64,000 bases of DNA from Sphingomonas astaxanthinifaciens DSM 22298 (lineage in GTDB: Bacteria > Pseudomonadota > Alphaproteobacteria > Sphingomonadales > Sphingomonadaceae), in assembly GCF_000711715.1 (NCBI RefSeq), contig NZ_JONN01000001.1:1054001-1118000 (forward strand), given 5' to 3'. Below the pieces are notes generated by a model that was given only the letters and a program-made list of their open reading frames with translations, ran no database searches and was not told where the DNA came from. Positions 17,922 through 26,834 of this stretch are shown here, in pieces. Both the position numbers and the translations under genes were made by a program. Positions within the stretch are counted from its first letter, which is position 1; every line of letters starts with the position of its first letter.

Positions 17922-18467
17922 ATGAGCGACAGCGTCACCATCACCTTGCGCGAGCTGCACTGCGAAGCGCAGTCGGAAGAGGGCGGCTGCGAGCCCTATC
18001 TCTTCACCAGCTTCTACGCGGTGGGTGCCGACGGTTCGGTCAAGGTCACCAGCCCCCATCACGCCGACGTGCGCGAAGCCTTCGCCAATGGCGTCGAGGC
18101 TGGCGCCACCCTCCCCATCCCGCAGGAAATCGGGACCTGCGAGCTTCCGGGCGGCGGCTCGGTCGGGATCGTCGCGCTCGTCCTCGACGAGGACGCCGGC
18201 CAGGTGATCGCGGTCGACAAGGCGCATGAAGCCTTCCACCGCGGGATCGAGCGCCAGCTCAACGACGGCGGCAAGGTCGATTGCGAAACCCTGCTGGTCG
18301 AGGTCAAAGAAGCCATCGCCGGCACCTACGAATATTCGGACCTGTTCAAGGACCAGGACGATCTCCTCGGCATCGCCGTCCACCCGATCAGCGGCAACGG
18401 ACCGTTCGAAGTCCGCCTCGGCACCAGCGACGACGACCGCTTCATCCTCCGCGGCGACGCGAACTAA
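17922..18467 (+). CDS. Conserved hypothetical cytosolic protein
   Basis: 181 residues, acidic, with no signal peptide or membrane segment. ATG 17922 follows the good ribosome site AGGGGAC. Recognisable stretches are SVTITLRELHCEAQSEEGGC, then GIVALVLDEDAGQVIA, YEYSDLFKDQDDLLGIAV and GTSDDDRFILRG. I do not recognise a family. It is flanked by the divergent DUF305-propeller gene and a family-B palindrome 15 nt downstream. Confidence 0.75.
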   Translation: MSDSVTITLRELHCEAQSEEGGCEPYLFTSFYAVGADGSVKVTSPHHADVREAFANGVEAGATLPIPQEIGTCELPGGGSVGIVALVLDEDAGQVIAVDKAHEAFHRGIERQLNDGGKVDCETLLVEVKEAIAGTYEYSDLFKDQDDLLGIAVHPISGNGPFEVRLGTSDDDRFILRGDAN

Positions 18468-18482
18468 GTCCCACCAGACGAC

Positions 18483-18556
18483 CGTCGTCCCGGCGCAGGC
18501 CGGGACCTCAGGAGACCCGCGAAGGTCCTGAGGTCCCGGCCGACGCCGGGACGACG
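18483..18556. repeat. Palindromic repeat, family B
   Basis: Two 31-nt arms (18483-18513 and 18526-18556) are near-perfect inverted copies around CGTCGTCCCGGCG and GACCTCAGGA, with a 12-nt spacer. It is followed by TTTT. It lies between two plus-strand genes and may terminate the upstream one. Confidence 0.9.
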
Positions 18557-18621
18557 CGTTTTAGGGACTCCTTGAGCCCTCCCCACCGCGCCCCCACCTT
18601 CACCGCTCGAGGGGGACCGCC

Positions 18622-19056
18622 ATGCTGTATCTGTTCGTCGCCGTGATCGCGCTGCTGCGCTGGATCCCCGACATCCCGCTGTCCCGCAGCCTTCACCGCT
18701 GGCTGGTCGAGGAGCCCGTCCGTCAGCTCAGCCAGTTCAACCGGGCCAAGCTCTTCTTCCTCGTCATCATGCTGACGCTGATGGTCGCGGGGGCGGAGAC
18801 GATCGTGATGCTCGGTTCGGCCGAGCTCGCCATGGCCTTTGCCTGGCAACTCGCCCTTTATGCCGATGCCTTGACCGTCACGCTGACGGCGGCACTTCTC
18901 GTCAGGGCGCGGCCGGTCACCGCATTGATCGCGGTCGGCGCCCGCGCGCTCCTTCCTCGCCGCGCCGGCAGGGCCCGCCGCCGCCAGCGGGTCGCCGCCG
19001 AGCGGACTTCCGCCAACGACGACGACCCTGCTCTCGCTCTCGCGCTGGCCGCCTAG
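18622..19056 (+). CDS. Small membrane protein of unknown function
   Basis: 144 residues. There is a short N-terminal hydrophobic stretch, then HRWLVEEPVRQLSQFNRAKL, two or three membrane helices (FFLVIMLTLMVAGAETIVML and ALYADALTVTLTAALLV), and a basic, low-complexity C-terminus that may be cytosolic. The ATG follows GAGGGGGACC. No known family recognised. Its stop shares a CTAG with the stop of yghU on the other strand, a 4-nt tail-to-tail overlap. Confidence 0.7.
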   Translation: MLYLFVAVIALLRWIPDIPLSRSLHRWLVEEPVRQLSQFNRAKLFFLVIMLTLMVAGAETIVMLGSAELAMAFAWQLALYADALTVTLTAALLVRARPVTALIAVGARALLPRRAGRARRRQRVAAERTSANDDDPALALALAA

Positions 19057-19883
19057 AGCCCCAGCGCCTCGAAGTCGGCGGCCGAGTGCCGCTCGCGCAG
19101 CTGCAGGTCGCCGCGCATCACGTTGACGATCCGCCCGCGCTTCACCGCCGGCCGCGCGTCGATCTGCTCGGCCCAGCGGATAAGGTTCCTGTAGCTCTGC
19201 GCGTCGAGGAACTCGCCCGCACCCTCGTAGGTGCGGTTCAGCGCGACCCCACCATACCAGGGCCACAGCGCGATATCGGCGATGCTGTAGTCCTCGCCCG
19301 CGATGAACTCGCTCGTGGCCAGCCGCTTGTCGAGCACGTCCAGCTGGCGCTTCACTTCCATCGTGTAGCGGTCGATCGGATATTCATACTTGGCCGGCGC
19401 ATAGGCGAAGAAATGGCCGAAGCCGCCGCCCAGGATCGGGGCCGAGCCCATCTGCCAGAAGAGCCAGCTCAAGGTCTCGGTCCGGCTGGTGCCGAGGAAC
19501 GCCCCGAACTTCTCGGCGAGGTAGAGGAGGATCGCGCCGCTCTCGAACACGCGGACGGGCTCGGGCCCGCTGCGGTCGACCAGCGCGGGAATCTTGCTGT
19601 TGGGATTGATGCCGACGAAGCCTGAGCCGAACTGGTCGCCCTTCATGATCTCGATGATCCAGGCGTCATACTCCGCCTCGCTGAACCCCGCCGCCAGCAG
19701 TTCCTCGAGGAGGATGGTCACCTTCTGCCCATTGGGGGTGCCGAGGCTGTAGAGCTGGAGCGGATGCTTGCCGACGGGCAGCTCGGTCTCGTGGGTCGCG
19801 CCCGACACCGGCCGGTTGATCGAGGCAAACTGGCCTTCCGCGGGCTTGGGGGTCCAGACCTTGGGCGGAACGTATTCGGACAT
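19053..19883 (-). CDS. yghU: Glutathione-dependent disulfide-bond oxidoreductase YghU
   Basis: 276 residues, a Nu-class GST-like protein. The YghU N-terminal extension (PPKVWTPKPAEGQFASINRP) precedes the thioredoxin-fold domain (LQLYSLGTPNGQKVTILLEE; NPNSKIPALVD; VFESGAILLYLAEKFG) and the all-helical C-terminal domain (MGSAPILGGGFGHFF; EDYSIADIALWPWYGG). YghU reduces disulfides using two glutathiones. A long ATG-initiated frame of normal length with no neighbour operon. Confidence 0.95.
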   Translation of the reverse strand: MSEYVPPKVWTPKPAEGQFASINRPVSGATHETELPVGKHPLQLYSLGTPNGQKVTILLEELLAAGFSEAEYDAWIIEIMKGDQFGSGFVGINPNSKIPALVDRSGPEPVRVFESGAILLYLAEKFGAFLGTSRTETLSWLFWQMGSAPILGGGFGHFFAYAPAKYEYPIDRYTMEVKRQLDVLDKRLATSEFIAGEDYSIADIALWPWYGGVALNRTYEGAGEFLDAQSYRNLIRWAEQIDARPAVKRGRIVNVMRGDLQLRERHSAADFEALGL

Positions 19884-20062
19884 GCATGGCTCTCCCTGTC
19901 GTTTCGGGCGCGAGATGGGAGCGTCGCCGCTGCCCTCAAGGGGGCACCTTCATGTTCCTGCCTAGCAAAGTAGGATTTCGTCTGGCATCGGACGATGGTG
20001 ACGATGGCGCCGACTTTTCTGCCTCCCGGACTTACCGCGACTGACGCTTCGGGCCGCCGTCG

Positions 20063-20146
20063 CCGAACCCGACTCGGCCACCCTGTGACCTTTGTGACCT
20101 TCGGGTCGAACGCGACTCGCGGACCCCGTGACCTTTGTGACCTTCG
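20063..20146. repeat. Tandem 41-nt repeat, family C, two copies upstream of coaBC
   Basis: Copies 20063-20103 and 20106-20146 share about 33 of 41 positions; both end in GTGACCTTTGTGACCTTCG and contain CGACTCG. A third, diverged copy in the other orientation lies at 39193-39234 after aguB. The repeat contains the internal doublet GTGACCTT-TGTGACCTT. The second copy ends 20 nt before the coaBC start. Confidence 0.8.
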
Positions 20147-20166
20147 CCGGGCGGAGCGCGGCTGAC

Positions 20167-21420
20167 ATGGCCCGGATCCTGCTCATCGTCGGCGGCGGAA
20201 TCGCGGCGTTCAAGGCCGCCGAACTGATTCGCCTCGCCCGCCGCCAGGGCCATTCGGTCACCCCCGTCCTCACCAGTGGCGGAAGTCATTTCGTCACCCC
20301 CATGACCCTCGCCGCGCTGGCCGAGAGCCCGGTCTACACCTCGCTCTGGGACCTCAAGGACGAGACCGAGATGGGGCACATCCAGCTCTCTCGCGCGGCC
20401 GACCTCGTGCTCGTCTGCCCGGCCACCGCCGATCTCCTCGCCAAGATGGCCGCCGGGATCGCCGACGACCTCGCCACCACCCTCCTCCTCGCCACCGACA
20501 AGCCGGTCTACGCCGCCCCGGCGATGAACGTCCGCATGTGGCAACATGCCGCGACGGTCGCCAACGTCGCGACCCTGCGAAAGCGCGGCGTCACGGTGAT
20601 CGAGCCGACCGAGGGCGAAATGGCCTGCGGCGAATATGGCCCGGGAAGGCTGCCCGAACCGGCGGACATTCTCTCCGAACTTTCCCGTCACCCCGGACTT
20701 GATCCGGGGTCCCGCTTCTTTCCTTCGGCGGGTCAAGAAGAAGAAGCGGGATCCCGGGTCGAGCCCGGGATGACGAACAAGGCAATCGATCTCACCGGCC
20801 GCCACATCCTCGTCACTGCCGGCCCCACCCACGAGCCGATCGATCCCGTCCGGGTGATCGCCAACCGCTCCTCGGGCCGCCAGGGCTTCGCCATCGCCGC
20901 CGCCGCCGCCGCCGCCGGTGCCCGCGTCACCCTCATTGCCGGTCCGGTCGCCCTCCCCACCCCGCCGGGCGTCGCACGGATCGACGTCGAGACCGCCGAG
21001 GAGATGCTCGCCGCGACCCTCGGCGCGCTCCCCGCCGACGCCGCCATCCTCGTCGCCGCGGTCGCCGACTGGAAGGTCGCGGCCAGCCCGACCAAGTTGA
21101 AGAAGAGCGCCGGCCCGCCCGAGCTTCGCTTCAGCCCCAATCCCGACATCCTCGCGACGCTCGGGAGCCACCCCGACCGCCCGCGCCTGCTGGTCGGCTT
21201 CGCGGCGGAGACGGACGACCTCCTTGCCAATGCGACCGCCAAGCGCAGCGCCAAGAAGGCCGACTGGATCGTCGCGAACGACGTTTCCGGCGACGTCATG
21301 GGCGGCGCATCGAACCATTTGCACCTCGTCACCGCCGCGGGCGTCGAGGACCTCGGGGCCGGCCCCAAGGAGCAACTCGCCCGCGCGCTCGTCACCCGCA
21401 TTGCCCAGGACCTTGCATGA
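20167..21420 (+). CDS. coaBC: Bifunctional PPC decarboxylase / PPC synthase, with in-frame palindromic insert
   Basis: 417 residues. The CoaC domain (about 1-170) has a [14 protein letters not shown] start, [31 protein letters not shown] (the PxMNxxMW motif) and [17 protein letters not shown] with the active-site Cys. The CoaB domain (about 210-417) has [15 protein letters not shown], then [22 protein letters not shown] and IVANDV. The enzymes turn phosphopantothenate into phosphopantetheine for CoA. Residues 174-203 are encoded by a 90-nt inverted repeat lying precisely in the inter-domain linker; see the repeat entry. ATG 20167 is the family start. The stop overlaps dut by ATGA. Confidence 0.96.
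   Translation: MARILLIVGGGIAAFKAAELIRLARRQGHSVTPVLTSGGSHFVTPMTLAALAESPVYTSLWDLKDETEMGHIQLSRAADLVLVCPATADLLAKMAAGIADDLATTLLLATDKPVYAAPAMNVRMWQHAATVANVATLRKRGVTVIEPTEGEMACGEYGPGRLPEPADILSELSRHPGLDPGSRFFPSAGQEEEAGSRVEPGMTNKAIDLTGRHILVTAGPTHEPIDPVRVIANRSSGRQGFAIAAAAAAAGARVTLIAGPVALPTPPGVARIDVETAEEMLAATLGALPADAAILVAAVADWKVAASPTKLKKSAGPPELRFSPNPDILATLGSHPDRPRLLVGFAAETDDLLANATAKRSAKKADWIVANDVSGDVMGGASNHLHLVTAAGVEDLGAGPKEQLARALVTRIAQDLA
20686..20775 (+). repeat. 90-nt palindromic element inserted in frame inside coaBC
   Basis: Inverted arms start at CGTCACCCCGGACTTGATCC (20686) and end at GAGCCCGGGATGACG (20775), with an AAGAAGAAG-rich middle. The length is 90 nt, exactly 30 codons, and it begins on a codon boundary (codon 174). 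It encodes [12 protein letters not shown] then [18 protein letters not shown]. The arms pair with a few mismatches over about 35 nt each. It resembles the free palindromes of families A/B in being a GC-rich inverted repeat, but its sequence is distinct. Confidence 0.93.
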
Positions 21421-21854
21421 TCCGTATCCAGATTGCCCGCCTGCCCCACGGCGAGGGGCTTCCCCTGCCCGCCTATGCGACCGAACATGCCGCGGGCATG
21501 GACGTGGTGTCCGCCGAGGATCTCGACCTCCAGCCCGGCCAGCGCCACGCGGTCGCGACGGGCCTCCGGATCGCCATTCCCGCCGGCTATGAGGTGCAGG
21601 TCCGCCCGCGCTCGGGCCTTGCGCTCAAGCATGGCATCACCGTTCCCAATACGCCGGGCACGATCGACGCCGACTATCGCGGCGAACTCAAGGTCATCAT
21701 GATCAACCACGGGACGGAGGCCTTTCCGATCCGCCGCGGCGAGCGCATCGCCCAGCTCGTCCCCGCCGCGGTCACGCAGGCTAGCTGGGACGAGGTCGAC
21801 GAGCTCGACGAGACCGCGCGGGGCGACGGCGGGTTCGGTTCGACTGGCCGCTAA
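21417..21854 (+). CDS. dut: Deoxyuridine 5'-triphosphate nucleotidohydrolase
   Basis: 145 residues, trimeric dUTPase. Motif [11 protein letters not shown]. Motif [13 protein letters not shown]. Motif [18 protein letters not shown]. Motif [10 protein letters not shown]. Motif [12 protein letters not shown]. It hydrolyses dUTP to dUMP, protecting DNA and supplying dTMP synthesis. Its ATG overlaps the coaBC stop (ATGA), a conserved coaBC-dut pairing. Confidence 0.97.
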   Translation: MIRIQIARLPHGEGLPLPAYATEHAAGMDVVSAEDLDLQPGQRHAVATGLRIAIPAGYEVQVRPRSGLALKHGITVPNTPGTIDADYRGELKVIMINHGTEAFPIRRGERIAQLVPAAVTQASWDEVDELDETARGDGGFGSTGR

Positions 21855-21857
21855 GTC

Positions 21858-21925
21858 CCGTTTGTCCCGAGCGACGTCGAGGGACATCAGTGCAATGGTG
21901 CCTCGACGTCGCTCGGCACGAACGG
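21858..21925. repeat. Palindromic repeat, family A, between dut and moeB
   Basis: Arms 21858-21882 and 21901-21925 are 25-nt inverted copies (three mismatches) around GAGCGACGTCGAGG, with an 18-nt spacer. It begins 4 nt after the dut stop and ends 11 nt before the moeB ATG, so it fills nearly the whole intergenic space. Confidence 0.87.
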
Positions 21926-21936
21926 ATTTTTGAAGC

Positions 21937-22686
21937 ATGCTGACCGACGAGGAACTCACCCGCTACGCCCGGCAGATCGTGCTGCCGGACCTCGGCGGGA
22001 CCGGACAGCAAAGGCTCAAGGCCAGCCGGGTCGTCGTGGTCGGCGCGGGCGGGATTGGCTGTGCGGTGATCCCCGCGCTGGCGGGTGCCGGGGTCGGTCG
22101 CCTGACCATCATCGACCCCGACCTGTGCGACCTGTCGAACCTCCATCGCCAGCCGATCTTCCGCTCGCGCGACGCGGGCGAACCCAAGGCGGCGCTCGCG
22201 GGCCAGTTCGTGCGGCGCCTCAATCCCTTCGTCGAGGTCGATCCGGTCGAGCGGCGGATCGAGGCGCACAATGCCGCAGCCCTGCTCTCCGGGCATGACC
22301 TCGTCATCGACGGCACCGACAATTTCGCGACCCGGCTCGCGGTCAGCGACGCCTGCGTGGCGCTCGGCCTGCCGCTGCTGAGCGCCGCCGCAGCCCAGTG
22401 GCAGGGGCAGGTCGGGTTGTTCCGGGGCAAGCCCTGCTATCGCTGCTTCGTCGGCGACGCCTTCGACGCCGACGATTGCGACAATTGCGCCGAGCTCGGG
22501 GTGACGGGCGCGCTGACCGGCCTCGCCGGCAACCTCGCCGCGCTGATCGCGCTTCGGGTGCTGGCGGGTGCGGGCGACGACCCGGCCGGCCAGCTTCATC
22601 TCATCGACGGGCTGACCGGCACCCAGCGCCGGATCCGGATCCCCGCCGACCCGACCTGCCGGGCCTGCGGGATCACTTCTTCTTAG
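21937..22686 (+). CDS. moeB: ThiF/MoeB/HesA-family adenylyltransferase
   Basis: 249 residues, E1-like Rossmann protein. [19 protein letters not shown] is the N-terminal signature, [11 protein letters not shown] the nucleotide-binding loop, NLHRQPIF the adenylylation motif and [11 protein letters not shown] the catalytic Asp region. Zinc-binding pairs CYRC and CRAC are both present. It adenylates the C-terminal Gly-Gly of MoaD or ThiS-type sulfur carriers. MoeB versus ThiF cannot be separated from sequence alone. It overlaps the end of topA by 14 nt, tail to tail. Confidence 0.92.
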   Translation: MLTDEELTRYARQIVLPDLGGTGQQRLKASRVVVVGAGGIGCAVIPALAGAGVGRLTIIDPDLCDLSNLHRQPIFRSRDAGEPKAALAGQFVRRLNPFVEVDPVERRIEAHNAAALLSGHDLVIDGTDNFATRLAVSDACVALGLPLLSAAAAQWQGQVGLFRGKPCYRCFVGDAFDADDCDNCAELGVTGALTGLAGNLAALIALRVLAGAGDDPAGQLHLIDGLTGTQRRIRIPADPTCRACGITSS

Positions 22687-25144
22687 CCGGAGCCTTCTTC
22701 TTGGCCGGGGCCTTCTTCCTGCCCTTGGCCGGTCCCTTCGCCGCCTTGGCGTCGATCAGGGCAATCGCCTCCTCGAGCGTGACCGCCTTGGGGTCGGCCG
22801 CCTTGGGCAGCGTCGCATGGGTGGTGCCGTCGGTGACATAGGGACCGAAGCGGCCCTCCATCACCTTCAATTCCTTGGCGCTCTCGGGGTGGGTTCCGAG
22901 CACCGCCAGCGGCTCGCGGCTCGCGCCCCGGCCCTTGCCCCCGCCCGCCGCGGCATCGGCCAGCTTGGCGACCGCGGCGTTCATGCCGGTCTCGAACACC
23001 TCCGCGGTGCTCTGGAGCCTCGCATATTTGCCCTGGTGCACCAGATAGGGCCCGTAGCGCCCGATCGAGGCCGAGATCATCTCGCCCGTCTCCGGATGCG
23101 GCCCGATCTCGCGCGGCAGGCTGAGCAGCTTCTTCGCCCAGTCGAGGTTGATCGACACGTCCTTGGGGATCGAGGCGCGCTTCTCGCCCTGCTCGACATA
23201 GGGCCCGAAGCGACCGCTCTTGAGGAGGATGCCCTCGCCAAGGTCGGCCGGTTCGCCGCTCGACGCCGCGGCGTCGCCGCCCTGGCCGAACTTCCGGGTG
23301 AACTTGCAGTCGGGATAGTTGGAGCAGGCGACGAACGCGCCGAACTTGCCCCCGCGCAGCGCCAGCCGGCCGGTGCCGCAGAGCGGGCAGGTCCGGGGGT
23401 CCGAGCCGTCGCCCTTGTTGGGGAACAGCCAGGGCGACAGGAATTCGTCGAGCGCCGCCGTCACTTCGGACGGCTTCTGGTCCATCACCTCGCCCGCTTT
23501 GGGCTTGAAGTCGCGCCAGAAGGCGTCGAGCAGCTTGATCCAGTCGAGCCGCCCGCCCGAGACGTCGTCCAGCTCCTCCTCGAGCTCGGCGGTATAGTCG
23601 TAGCTGACATATTTCTCGAAGAAGCGCTCGAGGAAGGCCGTCACCAGCCGCCCGCTCTCCTCGGGAATGAAGCGCTGCTTCTCGAGCCGCACATATTCGC
23701 GGTCCTTGAGCGTCTGCAGCGTCGCCGCATATGTCGAGGGCCGGCCGATGCCGAGCTCTTCCAGCCGCTTGACCAGGCTCGCCTCGGAGTAGCGCGGCGG
23801 CGGCTGGGTGAAGCTCTGCACCGCCTCGACGCCGAGCTTGTCGGGCCGGTCGCCCTTGGCAAGATGCGGCATCTTCGCGCCGTCCTCGTCGTCACCCTTC
23901 TCGTCGCGGCCTTCCTCGTAGAGCGCGAGGAAGCCGGGGAAGAGCGTGACCTGTCCCGTCGCGCGCAGCCGGGCGCGGTCGGCCGCCAGCTCCACCGTCG
24001 TGCGCTCGAGCCGGGCCGAGGCCATCTGGCTGGCGAGCGCGCGGTTCAAGACCAGCTCGTAGAGCCGGGCATGGTCGCCGCTGCCGGCCTTCTCGCGGGC
24101 AAAGTCGGTCGGACGGATCGCCTCGTGGGCCTCCTGCGCGTTCTTGGCCTTGCTCGAATACTGGCGCGGCTTGTCGGGGAGGTGCGCGGCGCCGAAGCGG
24201 TCGGCGACGGCCTTGCGTGCCGCGCTGATCGCCTCGCCGGCCATCTGCACGCCGTCGGTCCGCATGTACGTGATCAGCCCGTCCTCGTAGAGCTGCTGCG
24301 CGATCCGCATCGTGTGGCTGGCGGCGAAGCCCAGCTTGCGCGCGGCCTCCTGCTGCAGGGTCGAGGTGGTGAAGGGCGGCGGGGGGTTGCGGCTGAAGGG
24401 CTTGGTCTCGACCGAATCGACCGCGAAGTGGCCGGCCTCGACCGCCTTCCTCGCGTCGGTCGCCGAGCCCTTGTCGCCGAGGGTGAGCTTGTCGAGCTTC
24501 TTCCCGTCGAGCTCGATCAGGCGCGCCGAAAATTCCTGGCCATTGGCCGCGAAGCGCGCGGTGACGGTCCAATATTCCTGCGCGGTGAAGCGCTCGATCT
24601 CGGCCTCGCGGTCGACGATCAGGCGCAGCGCGACCGACTGGACGCGGCCCGCGCTCTTGGCGCCCGGGAGCTTGCGCCAGAGGATCGGTGAGAGGGTGAA
24701 ACCGACGAGATAGTCGAGCGCGCGGCGGGCCCGGTAGGCGTCGATCAGATCCTCGTCGAGCGCGCGCGGGGCGGCCATCGCCTCGAGCACGGCGGACTTG
24801 GTGATGGCGTTGAAAGTGACCCGCTGGACGTCCTTGGGCAGCGCCTTCTTCTTCTTGAGCAGTTCCTGGACGTGCCAGCTGATTGCCTCGCCCTCGCGGT
24901 CGGGGTCGGTCGCGAGGATCAGCGTGTCCGAGGCCTTGGCGGCGTCGGCGATCGCCTTCACCTGGCGCGCCTTGTCGCCATAGACCTCCCAGTCCATCGC
25001 GAACTCATGGTCGGGATCGACCGATCCGTCCTTGGCCGGCAGGTCGCGGACATGGCCATAGCTCGCCAGCACCTTGTGGCCCGGCCCCAGATACTTCTCG
25101 ATGGTCTTGGCCTTGGCCGGCGATTCGACGACGACCAGCTTCAC
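22673..25144 (-). CDS. topA: DNA topoisomerase I
   Basis: 823 residues, type IA. The N-terminal Toprim domain is MKLVVVESPAKAKTIEKYLG with LATDPDREGEAISWH. GLITYMRTDGVQM contains the active-site Tyr (about residue 295). A zinc-ribbon region is CPLCGTGRLALRGGKFGAFV followed by CSNYPDC. Two or three further toprim-associated repeats (FGPYVEQGEK, YGPYLVHQGK, FGPYVTDGTT) lead to a Lys/Ala-rich tail ([17 protein letters not shown]) that probably binds DNA. It relaxes negative supercoils. It is the last gene of the plsY-dprA-178aa-topA run, 62 nt after the previous stop. Confidence 0.97.
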   Translation of the reverse strand: MKLVVVESPAKAKTIEKYLGPGHKVLASYGHVRDLPAKDGSVDPDHEFAMDWEVYGDKARQVKAIADAAKASDTLILATDPDREGEAISWHVQELLKKKKALPKDVQRVTFNAITKSAVLEAMAAPRALDEDLIDAYRARRALDYLVGFTLSPILWRKLPGAKSAGRVQSVALRLIVDREAEIERFTAQEYWTVTARFAANGQEFSARLIELDGKKLDKLTLGDKGSATDARKAVEAGHFAVDSVETKPFSRNPPPPFTTSTLQQEAARKLGFAASHTMRIAQQLYEDGLITYMRTDGVQMAGEAISAARKAVADRFGAAHLPDKPRQYSSKAKNAQEAHEAIRPTDFAREKAGSGDHARLYELVLNRALASQMASARLERTTVELAADRARLRATGQVTLFPGFLALYEEGRDEKGDDEDGAKMPHLAKGDRPDKLGVEAVQSFTQPPPRYSEASLVKRLEELGIGRPSTYAATLQTLKDREYVRLEKQRFIPEESGRLVTAFLERFFEKYVSYDYTAELEEELDDVSGGRLDWIKLLDAFWRDFKPKAGEVMDQKPSEVTAALDEFLSPWLFPNKGDGSDPRTCPLCGTGRLALRGGKFGAFVACSNYPDCKFTRKFGQGGDAAASSGEPADLGEGILLKSGRFGPYVEQGEKRASIPKDVSINLDWAKKLLSLPREIGPHPETGEMISASIGRYGPYLVHQGKYARLQSTAEVFETGMNAAVAKLADAAAGGGKGRGASREPLAVLGTHPESAKELKVMEGRFGPYVTDGTTHATLPKAADPKAVTLEEAIALIDAKAAKGPAKGRKKAPAKKKAPAKKK

Positions 25145-25206
25145 GAATTCATTCCTTCACGCATACGCACGAGGGTGGATGGTCGGCGGCGAGCCCGTCA
25201 AGCGGG

Positions 25207-25743
25207 TCAGTCGTAACCGCAGATATATTCGTTCGGTCCAATGGTTCGGCAGTGCCGGATCCGTTCGCCTGTTAGTCTGAGTTGCTCGTTCATCGCCAGG
25301 TCGACAGGATTGCCCGATGCGTAGCGGACGATCGCAACACCGCCGTCCGGAATTCCTTCAACCCAGGGCATGGCTGCCGCTCGACCCGGCCCTGCCGCCT
25401 TCTCGGCGAAGTGCATCTCCGAAGACCTTGCGGCGAGCGAAAGTGCTGCACTGAGGCGCGCGGGAGCCGCTGTTGCTCCATTGAGCAGGACCAGCCCGGT
25501 CATGACGATTGGAAGGGAGACGGCTGTCCTCCACCGAGAGGCGAGGCCAGGCTCAGCAGATCTGATGGCTTCGATGAAGTGAGACAGCCCGAATGCCAAG
25601 ACCAGTATCCAGAAGAGGCCTTCGATCAAACCGGCGCCAATCCATAGCCGGTCGTAAAGCGCAGCCCAGCCGATTTTGAGGGCCAGATACATCAGGCCCA
25701 GACCGATCGCGACCTTGTCGGCCGGCAGCAGGCGACGGCTCAA
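25207..25743 (-). CDS. Hypothetical membrane protein between dprA and topA
   Basis: 178 residues. TTG 25743 overlaps the dprA stop (TTGA) and gives MSRRLLPADKVAIGLGLMYL. Three membrane segments: VAIGLGLMYLALKIGWAAL, LIEGLFWILVLAFGLSHFI and TAVSLPIVMTGLVLLNGA. A periplasmic C-terminal part follows, ending CRTIGPNEYICGYD with a likely disulfide pair. No known family recognised. Its base composition looks lower in G+C than the neighbours, and in related genomes dprA and topA are usually adjacent, so it may be an inserted gene. Confidence 0.72.
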   Translation of the reverse strand: MSRRLLPADKVAIGLGLMYLALKIGWAALYDRLWIGAGLIEGLFWILVLAFGLSHFIEAIRSAEPGLASRWRTAVSLPIVMTGLVLLNGATAAPARLSAALSLAARSSEMHFAEKAAGPGRAAAMPWVEGIPDGGVAIVRYASGNPVDLAMNEQLRLTGERIRHCRTIGPNEYICGYD

Positions 25744-26834
25744 CGGAGGCTGACCTTGCCGCCCGCGTGCCGGTCGAGCTTTCCGGCGAGGTCGAGTTCG
25801 AGGAGGACGAGCTGGACCGCGCCGGGCTCGAGGCCGGAGAGGCGGACGATCTCGTCGACCGGCGCGGGCGACGGGCCGAGCAATTCCTGAACGCGGTCGC
25901 GGTCGCTCTGGTCCGGCTCGGCCGAAGTGTCGGCAGGGGGCGCTTCGAAGCTGAAGAGGTCGCGACCCGACCGGACCTCGCCGAGCGCCGGGCGAAGCGC
26001 CTCGACGACATCGGCCGCATTCTGGACCAGGGTCGCGCCGTCGCGGATGAGGCCGTTGCACCCCTGCGCGCGGGGGTCGAGCGGGCTGCCGGGGACCGCC
26101 ATCACCTCGCGCCCCATTTCGGCGGCGAGGCGGGCGGTGATGAGCGACCCCGACCTGGGCGCGGCCTCGATCACGACAATCCCTTCGGAGAGGCCGGCGA
26201 TGATCCGGTTGCGGCGGGGGAAGTCGCGGGCGCGCGGCTCGTAGCCGGGCGGGCACTCGCTGACGACGAGCCCGGTCTCGGCCATGCGGCGCTGGCGGGC
26301 TTCGTTCTCGGGGGGATAGAAGATGTCGATCCCGCCCGCCGCGCAGCCGATGGTGCCGCTCTCCATCGCCCCGTCATGGGCGGCGGCGTCGATCCCGCGG
26401 GCGAGGCCCGAAACCACCACCAGACCCTCGCGGCCAAGGTCGTGGGCGAGGCTCCGGGCGAAGCGGCAGGCGGCGGCGCTGGCATTGCGGGCACCGACCA
26501 TCCCGACCATCCGTCGGTCGAGGAGGCGGAGGTCGCCCCTGACGATCAGCAGCGGGGGCGCGCCGTCGGTCTCGGCCAGCGCCTTGGGGTAGAGCCCCTG
26601 GCCGATGGCGAGATAGCGGCCACCGGCCTGCTCCACCGCCGCCATCTCGCGCCGGGCGCTGGCCTCGGGCGGGACCGCCGGCATCCGGCCACCGCCGCGG
26701 GCGACGAGGTCGGGCAAGGCGGCAAGCGCGGCCTCGGCGCTGCCGAAGCGAGCGAGGAGCTGGCGGAAGGAAATGGGGCCGATGCTCGGCGTCCGGATCA
26801 GCCGGATCCGGGCGACGAGATCGGCCTCGGTCAA
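25740..26834 (-). CDS. dprA: DNA-processing protein DprA
   Basis: 364 residues. TTG 26834, overlapping the plsY stop (TTGA), gives MTEADLVARIRLIRTPSIGP. The Rossmann-like core has MVGARNASAAACRFARSLA, VSGLARGIDAAAHDGAM, GGIDIFYPPENE, SECPPGYEP, FPRRNRIIAGLS and EAAPRSGSLITARLA. The C-terminal 60 residues are a winged-helix (DprA WH) domain. DprA loads RecA onto incoming single-stranded DNA in transformation. The frame is open further upstream inside plsY, but family length and start support 26834. Confidence 0.95.
   Translation of the reverse strand: MTEADLVARIRLIRTPSIGPISFRQLLARFGSAEAALAALPDLVARGGGRMPAVPPEASARREMAAVEQAGGRYLAIGQGLYPKALAETDGAPPLLIVRGDLRLLDRRMVGMVGARNASAAACRFARSLAHDLGREGLVVVSGLARGIDAAAHDGAMESGTIGCAAGGIDIFYPPENEARQRRMAETGLVVSECPPGYEPRARDFPRRNRIIAGLSEGIVVIEAAPRSGSLITARLAAEMGREVMAVPGSPLDPRAQGCNGLIRDGATLVQNAADVVEALRPALGEVRSGRDLFSFEAPPADTSAEPDQSDRDRVQELLGPSPAPVDEIVRLSGLEPGAVQLVLLELDLAGKLDRHAGGKVSLR

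Noticed and set aside
20063-20146. CRISPR array
   Set aside because: Only two near-adjacent copies with a 2-nt gap, no spacers of regular length and no cas genes.
22817-24691. 624-codon plus-strand frame
   Set aside because: Antisense to topA; no domain recognised and composition of a shadow frame.
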